Source: Chloroflexota bacterium (GTDB lineage: Bacteria > Chloroflexota > Limnocylindria > Limnocylindrales > CSP1-4). Taken from it: a DNA stretch of 48,496 nt. A model generated the notes under the pieces. That model was given only the letters and a program-made list of their open reading frames with translations, was not told the origin of the DNA and did no database searches. Positions 41,720 through 48,496 of this stretch are shown here, piece by piece. Position 1 is the stretch's first letter; each line of letters starts with the position of its first letter. The position numbers and the translations under genes were made by a program. The stretch covers positions 1 through 48,496 of the forward strand of contig VBEC01000014.1 in assembly GCA_005883615.1 (NCBI GenBank), in the 5' to 3' direction.

Positions 41720-43060
41720 TCAGGTGGCGTTCCGGGCCCGACTCACCGCCAACGCTTCTCGGGTCAGTTCGTAGGCGCGCGCCAGATCACCACCGTCGGC
41801 GACGATGTCGGCCCACTCGCCGAGGAGTGCCTCGAGCTGCATGCGCCGGCCGTGCTCGCGAGCCACGCCGACCGCCTCCTCGAGCAGCTCGACGGCTCCC
41901 GCCCGATCGCCTTTTCGGCGCCGGGTGCGGGCGAGCGTGAGGGCCGCGTCGATGAGGGCCTTTTGATTGCCGGTCTTGTGGGCCAGCGCAAGCGCGTCCG
42001 ACCCGCGAGAGGCCGCCAGATCGAGGTCGCCGGCCTGGAGGGCGATCATGGCTTCCGTATCCGCGACATGTGACAGCCATCGCTCGTTACCCAGGCGCTC
42101 GAACTCCTGTCGTGCCAGGGCGGCCTGCTCGCGAGCGAGGTCGAGGCTTCCGCGATCGAGGTAGACCAGCGCCAGGGAGTTCTCGACCGATGCTGCCTCG
42201 AGCCTGGATTCGCTCGCCTGGAATAGCGACAGCGCCTGGAGGCCGAGGCTGAGCGCACCCTCGTAGTCGCCGAGCTCGCGGTACGAGATCGCGAGCGTGA
42301 ACGCGAACGTGGCTCGTCGCCGATCGTCGAGCTCAGGACTCAGGCCGCGCGCCTCCTCGAGGTAGGAGATGGCAACGTCGCCATTGCCATCGCGAGTTTC
42401 GATGCCAGCGAGCGCAATCAGCACGCGGATCTTGAAGTCAGGCTCGAGCCTGAGGCCTCCTCGCAGCTGTTCGAGAATCCCCGACATCAGGCGCCGCGCT
42501 TCCATCGAGTTCTCGAGCAGGTACAGGCCGTTGGCCTGCCAGTACGTCGCTCGGGCGACGTCCGCGGTCCTTCCGGCCGCTGCAAAGAGGTCCGCCGCTT
42601 CGCTCGCAGCACGAACGGCCTCCGCTCCGTGCTCCAGCCGGCACAGGGCCTCGCTCAGGCCCTTGAGCAGTTCTGCCCGGACCGCCGTGCTCGTCGGCTC
42701 GGAAGCGAGCAGGTCCGAATAGGCATCCGCCGCAGTCTGCCAGTCGCCGCTCGCCAGCCGCAGGTCCGCTTCGAGGCGGCTCCATCGCGAGCCGTCGTCG
42801 CCGATCAGCGTCGTCGCGGGGATGCCCATCCTGCCGGCGAGGAAATTCAGGGCGGCCATTGAAGGCTTGATGTGACCGTTCTCAAGGGCGCTGACGTAGG
42901 CCTTTGTGTAGCGGCCCTCGGCGAGCTGTGCCTGGGTCAGGCCCCGCTGTAGGCGCTCGGCCCGGATGCGGACGCCGATGCGGCGAGCGAGAGGGCGGTC
43001 TGCCTCGACGTGGGATCGCGCTACCCGCTGCATGTTCAGCATCATAGACGGACGGATCAA
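41720..43060 (-). CDS. XRE-type HTH regulator with TPR repeats
   Basis: This protein of about 446 residues has an XRE helix-turn-helix at about residues 25-85 (IRAERLQRGLTQAQLAEGRY, then SALENGHIKPSMAALNFLAG) followed by about 350 residues of TPR-like helices (ALSLGLQALSLFQASESRLE, AREQAALARQEFERLGNERW). This architecture occurs in peptide- or signal-responsive regulators such as PlcR/Rgg and in actinobacterial AfsR-like sensors. The start is unclear: TTG 43060 or ATG 43045, 43042 or 43033, none with a ribosome site. The N-terminus overlaps an upstream XRE gene in another frame, so translation may be coupled. Confidence 0.82.
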   Translation of the reverse strand: MIRPSMMLNMQRVARSHVEADRPLARRIGVRIRAERLQRGLTQAQLAEGRYTKAYVSALENGHIKPSMAALNFLAGRMGIPATTLIGDDGSRWSRLEADLRLASGDWQTAADAYSDLLASEPTSTAVRAELLKGLSEALCRLEHGAEAVRAASEAADLFAAAGRTADVARATYWQANGLYLLENSMEARRLMSGILEQLRGGLRLEPDFKIRVLIALAGIETRDGNGDVAISYLEEARGLSPELDDRRRATFAFTLAISYRELGDYEGALSLGLQALSLFQASESRLEAASVENSLALVYLDRGSLDLAREQAALARQEFERLGNERWLSHVADTEAMIALQAGDLDLAASRGSDALALAHKTGNQKALIDAALTLARTRRRKGDRAGAVELLEEAVGVAREHGRRMQLEALLGEWADIVADGGDLARAYELTREALAVSRARNAT

Positions 43061-43313
43061 TGCTTCGTAACCCGTCCAGGAGTTCCCCGGGCCGTATTCC
43101 CAGACGATCTGTCAATAGCATCAGGCTGGCTAGGGAGGGAACGATCCGCCCCTTCTCGACCGACGACACGAAAGCGCGGGTCAACGGCGATCCCAGTTCC
43201 GCTTGGCTCAGACCCCGGCCGAGTCGCTGACGCCGAAGTTCGGATCCCAACCCCACTGCGAAGGACGACCAGCCCCCGGCTGCCTGATGTTTAGCGATAG
43301 TTGACTCCCGCAC
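42882..43313 (-). CDS. small XRE-type HTH regulator, overlapping the next gene
   Basis: From GTG 43313 (MRESTIAKHQAAGG) the frame contains a clear XRE helix-turn-helix: LGSELRRQRLGRGLSQAELG, then SVEKGRIVPSLASLMLLTDR and LGIRPGELLDGL. It is a sister of the HTH in the TPR regulator downstream. After about residue 80 (near base 43070) the frame runs for about 60 residues through the start of that gene and looks like shadow sequence rich in Arg/Pro. The real product is probably HTH-only, or was once fused to the next gene and has shifted frame. A longer start at 43376 is possible. Confidence 0.6.
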   Translation of the reverse strand: MRESTIAKHQAAGGWSSFAVGLGSELRRQRLGRGLSQAELGSPLTRAFVSSVEKGRIVPSLASLMLLTDRLGIRPGELLDGLRSIDPSVYDAEHAAGSAIPRRGRPPSRSPHRRPHPGRAPTAGPDPGTARRGPLHKGLRQRP

Positions 43314-43370
43314 CTCTGCAGCGTAGCATCCCCCGATCCGTGCCCTCAAGGCGAGAGAAGGAGGATTGGG

Positions 43371-43493
43371 ATGCACGGAACCTTCCTTCGCCTGCGCGCG
43401 TTCGTCATGGCTTCACTCATGGCACTCGCGCTCACCGCATTGGCCATCGCGCCGGTCCTCGGCGGCGATGGAGGACCTCCGTTCCCGAAGTAG
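43371..43493 (+). CDS. 40-residue membrane or secreted peptide
   Basis: ATG 43371 follows a strong AAGGAGG (7-8 bases upstream) and opens a 40-codon frame. The peptide is a basic start (MHGTFLRLR), a hydrophobic stretch (MASLMALALTALAIAPVLGG, about residues 13-32) and a short tail ending GPPFPK. It looks like a single-pass membrane peptide or a signal peptide with an 8-10 residue mature part. It is divergent from the XRE regulators and could be their target or ligand. I do not know the family. Confidence 0.6.
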   Translation: MHGTFLRLRAFVMASLMALALTALAIAPVLGGDGGPPFPK

Positions 43494-43598
43494 CTCTCAC
43501 GTAATCGCAGAACGGGCCCGCCGCGCACGCATGAGCCTCGCTTGAGGCACGGACGATCAAACTGCGCGACGGGCCCGTCGCCGTACCATCCACGCGCG

Positions 43599-45247
43599 AT
43601 GCAATCGATCGGGTGGTCTTGGTCCCCTCTCCCGCAGAGGCGGCGCGTCGTGTCGATCATGGCCGCCGGGGTCGCGGTCCTCATCGCAGTCACGCTCGTT
43701 GCCGGCATCCTCGAGTCACGGTTCGGTGTCGCCGACTCATCGTCTGTCTACCTGCTCGCCGTCGTCGTCATGGCCAGCCGCTTCGGCCTCTGGCCCGCCG
43801 TTGGGACCTCGTTGGTATCCGTGCTGCTCTATGACCTGTTGTTCACGGAGCCCCGGCTCGCCCTGGCGGTCGCCGACCCTCAAGAGTGGCTGAGCCTTCT
43901 GCTCTTCCTGGTCGTCGCTGTCGTCACCGGGCGTCTGGCTGGCCTCCAGACAGAGCGCGCCCGGGACGCATCGCGTCGGGCGGGCGAAGCTCAGTCGCTC
44001 TTTGCAATCAGCCGCTCGCTCGTCACGGCTCGCTCGGTTCAGGAGGCCGGAGCGGATCTCGTATCGCTGCTCGAGAAAGGGGCGGCGATGGATGACGTCT
44101 GGATCGCCGTGGGAGGCAGCCCATCGCAGGAACGCCAGGTCGCCTCCCGTCCGACCACGGGCCCGCGGCCCGAGCCGATGGTGCACTGGTTGCTTCATCG
44201 AGGATCAGGGGGCCGGACCGACGAGTGGGTACGTACTCACACGGGCCCGTCAAGGTCTGGAAGGTCGGGCGCGCAGTCATCTTCGGACGAGGCGCCCGCG
44301 GACGTCTTTCGAGTCGTCATCGAGGCCGATGAGCGCCCGCTCGGTTCGGTCTGGGCCCGGCGGGCGCACAGGCGAGGCATCCCCGGCCCTACCGAGACGC
44401 GACTCCTGGCCCTGGCGGCCGACCAGATCGGCCTCGCCCTGCGCCGCGAGGAACTGGCGTCGGACGCAACCAAAGCGGAGGTCGCTAGGCGCAGTGACAT
44501 GCTCAAAAGCGCCTTGCTCGATTCCGTGTCCCACGGTCTCCGGACACCGCTGGCGACCATCCGGGCAGTCGCCGGCGGCCTGCTCGACGAGGAGACCGCG
44601 ACGTCGCCGGACGCAACCCGGAAGGCCGCGGCTGCGATCGACGCTGAGGCTGCCCGATTGAGCGACGTGGTCCGCAACGTGCTCGATTTGAGCCGCATCG
44701 AGGGCAATGCATTGCGTGCGGACCTCGAGGTGCATGAGCTGGGGGAGCTCGTGCGGGCGTCGATCCGGCGGCAGCGCGATGCGCTGCCGGCCTCGCGATT
44801 GGAGCTCGAACTCCCCGACGACCTGCCGCCGGTGCTCGTTGACGCGGTCTTCCTCGATCAGGCGCTCGCGAACGTCCTGGAGAATGCCGCCTCGTATGCG
44901 GGCGCCGAAACTCGCGTCCGGCTCCGGGCGGCGATTGCCTCCGACGAGGGCTTCGTCGATCTTGTCGTGGAGGATGGGGGTCCGGGTGTCCCGGATCAGG
45001 ACCTGGAGATGCTCTTCCAGAAGTTTTTCCGGCGGGACGGCACGCGCCCGATGCGCGCTGGACTCGGTATCGGTCTGAGTGTGGCGCGAGGGCTCGTAGA
45101 GGCGATGGGCGGCCAACTCCTCGCCGAGCACAGCCAGCTGGGTGGCCTGGCTCTCCGCTTCCGCCTGCCTCGGTCTGGTCGCGGGTCTACGCTCGAGAGT
45201 GCGCCCGTGCCAGAGCACGCGGCCGCGTCGCCTAGTGAGCGCCCCTG

Positions 45248-45248
<1 letters not shown>
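43599..45248 (+). CDS. KdpD-like sensor histidine kinase (C-terminal half type)
   Basis: This 549-residue kinase has a DUF4118 four-helix membrane bundle like KdpD (YLLAVVVMASRFGLWPAVGT, LLLFLVVAVVTGRLAGLQTE), a GAF-like domain, HisKA with the phospho-acceptor in LLDSVSHGLRTPLATIRAVA, and HATPase (NVLENAASYAG, DGGPGVPD, GLGIGLSVAR). The N-terminal KdpD and Usp cytoplasmic domains found in full KdpD (about 890 residues) are absent. Its stop overlaps the response regulator start (TGATG). Potassium sensing is inferred from KdpD similarity and the KimA-like gene downstream. Confidence 0.88.
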
Positions 45249-45973
<725 letters not shown>

Positions 45974-46069
45974 TAACCCTCTCTATGTCGACTCGATTTG
46001 AGGTGCTATTGAGCGCCTGAGCCTTCGGCCATGCGCTTCCCTCTTGGAGCCGCGTCTTAGCGTCGAGGC

Positions 46070-46333
46070 ATGGACAGCACTTCGAGTCGCCGCGTTCGGC
46101 ACGGCCGCCGGCTGAGCGTGGCGTCCCTTGACCGCGATCGCGCCTCGATCAGCAGCGGAATTGCACTGGTCGCCAGGCAGCAGGCGCGCCGCGTCGTGCT
46201 GGTCGGGCTGCGCGGCGGCGAGCGACTATTGGCCGACGCGGTCGCGGAGGGGTTGGCCGCGGGCGTTCTGGTCCGGCTCGATCGTCGTGATGGCGCTGCC
46301 CCGGCGATCGTGGTGAGCCGACCGGAGCTGTGA
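46070..46333 (+). CDS. 87-residue hypothetical protein
   Basis: The core ARRVVLVGLRGGERLLADAV, followed by AEGLAAGVLVRLDRRDG, looks like a small alpha/beta protein. The basic N-terminus has weak ribosome signals (GAGG just before ATG), so GTG further in may be the true start. The stop overlaps the next gene by GTGA, tying it to the KimA-like gene. I do not recognise the family; a role with the transporter is only positional. Confidence 0.5.
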   Translation: MDSTSSRRVRHGRRLSVASLDRDRASISSGIALVARQQARRVVLVGLRGGERLLADAVAEGLAAGVLVRLDRRDGAAPAIVVSRPEL

Positions 46334-47223
46334 CCGGCGATCAGGACGGTGACGCCGAGGCGTCCGAGCCGAGCGTAGCAACCCGGCCAGGCCACAGGCC
46401 TGGGGACCGCCGAGTCCGAGTGGCGCGGCCCCATTCCGAGTACTTCCGCTATCGCAATGCAGGCGTGCTGACGGCGAAGGCCGCGGCCACTGCGCCGACC
46501 GGCACGTTCGAGCGGCTGTCCACTAGCCTGCGGCGCTTCGTGTTCGGACGGCCCCTGGCGACGGAGCAGGAAATCGAGGAACGCCTCCCCAAGTGGAAGG
46601 CGTTGTCGACGTTCTCGAGCGACAACCTCTCTTCCGTCGCGTACGCGACCGAGCTGATCATGTTCACGCTGCTCGCCGCCGGCACGGCCGCCTTCTGGCT
46701 AGTCCTGCCGATCTCGGGGCTGATCGTGACGCTCTTCGTGATCATCGTCATCAGCTATCGCCAGACGATCCGCGCGTATCCAAGCGGGGGCGGAAGCTAC
46801 ATCGTCGCCAGGGAGAACCTCGGCACGGGTCCCGCGCTCCTCGCGGCTGCGGCTCTTCTGACGGATTACGTCCTCACCGTGTCTGTCAGCGTCGCCGCCG
46901 GTGTCCTGGCGATCACACCGGCCTTCCCGGACCTGGACGCGGTGCGCGTCCCGTTGGGCGTGGTCTCCATCCTGTTCGTGATGCTCATCAACCTGCGCGG
47001 AATTCGGGAGAGCGGCACCGTCTTTGCCGCGCCGACCTACGTCTTCCTCGTCGCAACACTGGGCCTTATCGCGCTGGGGATCGCCCGGACAGTTCTCGGG
47101 GATTCTTCGCACGTGACGGGTGTGACGCGTGCTCTCGTGGTCACGGAGCCGCTCGGCGTGCTGCTGCTCATGCGTGCCCTTGCCGATGGCTGCAGCGCGA
47201 TCCCGTTTCGGCGCGACCTGTAG
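46330..47223 (+). CDS. KimA-like potassium/amino acid APC permease, 3'-truncated
   Basis: This 297-residue protein matches the first half of KimA (YdaO) potassium importers, which have about 600 residues. A cytoplasmic N-terminus of about 90 residues is followed by the signature STFSSDNLSSVAYATE, SYRQTIRAYPSGGGSYIVAR, LTDYVLTVSVSVAAGVLAIT and VMLINLRGIRESGTVFAAPT. Similarity holds to ADGCSAI, where relatives continue with a TG-EA motif and six more membrane segments. Here the frame instead reads PFRRDL and stops. About six membrane segments remain, so it is probably non-functional alone. GTG start overlaps the previous stop. The KdpDE-like pair upstream fits potassium control. Confidence 0.75.
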   Translation: MTGDQDGDAEASEPSVATRPGHRPGDRRVRVARPHSEYFRYRNAGVLTAKAAATAPTGTFERLSTSLRRFVFGRPLATEQEIEERLPKWKALSTFSSDNLSSVAYATELIMFTLLAAGTAAFWLVLPISGLIVTLFVIIVISYRQTIRAYPSGGGSYIVARENLGTGPALLAAAALLTDYVLTVSVSVAAGVLAITPAFPDLDAVRVPLGVVSILFVMLINLRGIRESGTVFAAPTYVFLVATLGLIALGIARTVLGDSSHVTGVTRALVVTEPLGVLLLMRALADGCSAIPFRRDL

Positions 47224-47292
47224 CGTCTTCCGGCGAGCCTCGACGGAGCGACCGCCGCCGAACGTAACCGCCATCAGGCATCATTCGGCTCG

Positions 47293-48213
47293 ATGCGCCG
47301 GATCCTGCTCTGGGCGGCCCGCAATCCCTGGCTCCGTCAGCATGTACCGCGCTGGCGGTTCGTCCGTCGCGCGGTCCGGCGTTTCATGCCTGGCGAAGAA
47401 ATGGGCGATGCGCTGGCCGCCGCCGAGCGCTACCGGGCCGATCGGATCGGTGCCGTGTTCACGCTCCTGGGCGAGAACCTGACGGCGTTCGACCAGGCCG
47501 AGGAGATAGCCCGGCATTACCAGGAGCTGCTTGGCGAGATCGCGAAGCGCGGGCTGGACGCGGAGGTCTCTCTGAAGCTCACGCAGCTGGGCTTCGACAT
47601 CGATCCCAAGCGAACCTTCGGCCTCGTCGACGACCTCGCGAGACGCGCTGCCGACATGGGCACGTGGCTGTGGATCGACATGGAGGGAAGCGCCTATGTC
47701 GACGGCACCGTGACGTTCTACGAGCGAGTACGGACCGTCCATGAAAACACCGGCCTGTGCATCCAGGCTTACCTCCATCGGACCCCAGCCGACATCGTCC
47801 GGCTCCTCCCGGTCAGGCCGGCGATCCGCCTCGTTAAAGGGGCATACGACGAGCCGGCTGCCATCGCCTACCGCAAGGGACCCGAGGTCGACGCGGCCTA
47901 CCTCGCCTCGGCCGCCGAACTGCTCGGGGCAGTGGCCGAGGGACGCGCGACGCGCTTGATTCTTGGAACCCACGACCTGCGCCTCATCGAGCAGAGTGCC
48001 GGCTTCGCGGAGGCACGCGGACTCGCGCGGGAGCGCATCGAGGTGCAGATGCTGTACGGCATCAGGGCGGGCGAGCAACGCCGGCTGGCCGCGGAAGGCT
48101 TCAACGTCCGGGCGTTGATTTCGTATGGCAGCTACTGGTATCCGTGGTACGTCCGGCGGCTGGCGGAACGCCCGGCCAACCTCGTGTTTGCGCTCCGCCA
48201 GCTCCTTCCCTGA
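47293..48213 (+). CDS. proline dehydrogenase
   Basis: This 306-residue FAD enzyme oxidises proline to pyrroline-5-carboxylate, the first step of proline catabolism. Family motifs are SLKLTQLGFDID, WIDMEGSAYVD, IRLVKGAYDEPAAIAY, LILGTHDLRLIE, QMLYGIRAGEQRRLA and the C-terminal YGSYWYPWYVRRLAERPAN. The length fits the single-domain (PutB/PRODH) form rather than the fused PutA. No P5C dehydrogenase is adjacent. The 3' end lies 3 bases from the converging SDR gene. Confidence 0.93.
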   Translation: MRRILLWAARNPWLRQHVPRWRFVRRAVRRFMPGEEMGDALAAAERYRADRIGAVFTLLGENLTAFDQAEEIARHYQELLGEIAKRGLDAEVSLKLTQLGFDIDPKRTFGLVDDLARRAADMGTWLWIDMEGSAYVDGTVTFYERVRTVHENTGLCIQAYLHRTPADIVRLLPVRPAIRLVKGAYDEPAAIAYRKGPEVDAAYLASAAELLGAVAEGRATRLILGTHDLRLIEQSAGFAEARGLARERIEVQMLYGIRAGEQRRLAAEGFNVRALISYGSYWYPWYVRRLAERPANLVFALRQLLP

Positions 48214-48216
48214 GGG

Positions 48217-48496
48217 TCAGCGCGCGGTCCAGCCACCATCGATCAGCAGCGTGTGGCCGGTGATCAGCGACGCGGCCGGCGATGCGAGAAAGACGATCGA
48301 ACCGGCGACGTCCATCGGTTCACCCACGCGGTGCAGGCCCGCGATCCGCTCGAGGACGTCTTCCCGAAAGGCCGGATCGGCCAGCGCCCCCTCGGTGCCC
48401 GGGGTGCGGATGAAAGTCGGCGCCACGGCGTTGACGGTGATGCCGTACTGGCCCCACTCCACGGCCAGGCACTTGGTGAGATGGGCGACGGCAGCC
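48217..48496 (-). CDS. SDR family oxidoreductase (5' end cut by window)
   Basis: The visible 93 C-terminal residues read AAVAHLTKCLAVEWGQYGIT, then VNAVAPTFIRTPGTEGAL and GSIVFLASPAASLITGHTLL, ending IDGGWTAR. These are the last two thirds of the classical SDR C-terminal half (YxxxK helix tail, VNAVAP, GxxLxVDGG). The catalytic Ser and Tyr lie beyond the window. Substrate unknown; gluconate 5-dehydrogenase-like and 3-oxoacyl reductase-like members look like this. Confidence 0.9.
   Translation of the reverse strand, partial: AAVAHLTKCLAVEWGQYGITVNAVAPTFIRTPGTEGALADPAFREDVLERIAGLHRVGEPMDVAGSIVFLASPAASLITGHTLLIDGGWTAR

Overview
The window is about 48 kb of high-GC, densely coded chromosome. No rRNA, phage genes, insertion sequence or CRISPR array is visible. 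The gene mix fits a free-living soil or freshwater bacterium: an F420-type (Ddn-like) oxidoreductase, many ECF sigma factors with membrane partner proteins, DM13, DUF4032, DUF4389, DUF6855 and TMEM175 proteins, and membrane sensors with the RYHLFDIDRLINRTLVYGSL signature. My best guess is a high-GC Chloroflexota (Limnocylindria-like) genome, with Actinomycetota as the alternative. This rests on family resemblance, not on a marker gene.

Layout. 1-2.03 kb: an alpha/beta hydrolase, then a converging MarR/deazaflavin-reductase operon with two copies of a palindromic operator. 2.1-4.4 kb: an ECF41-type sigma factor behind a flavin oxidoreductase, with an ECF41-like promoter in front of both. 4.4-7.0 kb: a flavoprotein scrap, a nucleotidyltransferase, and a second ECF sigma/membrane partner pair. 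7.1-11.1 kb: an AraC-VOC-DUF1801 cassette and a short UvrA-like double ABC ATPase. 11.2-17.7 kb: an AlkZ-like DNA glycosylase candidate and TetR, divergent from an MDR reductase-DUF4389 pair with clear TetR operators, then a membrane-GAF protein, an LUD protein and a divergent MarR regulator. 17.8-25.5 kb: UBP zinc finger, aldo/keto reductase, epimerase, a third sigma/partner pair, DUF1801 with a tiny coupled ORF, VOC, a CE7-type esterase and a PDZ-less HtrA-like protease. 25.5-34.1 kb, mostly minus strand: a DM13-response regulator-kinase-AKR operon, a small membrane protein, a sugar-dehydrogenase-like lipoprotein, DUF6855, DUF2171, an amidohydrolase and an acyl-ACP thioesterase.

34.2-41.6 kb: an SDR, a 974-residue PAS/GAF hybrid sensor kinase, a DUF4032 kinase-like protein preceded by a 24-codon ORF, a mechanosensitive-channel-like protein, tRNA-Arg(UCG) and a TMEM175-type channel. 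41.7-48.5 kb: two overlapping XRE regulators, a 40-residue secreted or membrane peptide, a KdpD/KdpE-like two-component pair followed by a KimA-like potassium importer that stops after its first half, proline dehydrogenase, and an SDR cut by the window edge.

How the genes work together. The window is mainly regulation and stress response: three ECF sigma loci, at least seven one-component regulators, three kinase genes and small redox or detoxification enzymes (VOC, AKR, MDR, deazaflavin reductase). Most regulators sit beside their probable target, and in four places the operator or promoter can be read directly. The most informative signals are the ECF41 promoter/operon, the truncated KimA-like transporter beside KdpDE-like regulators, and several short ORFs joined to larger genes by overlapping stop/start codons.
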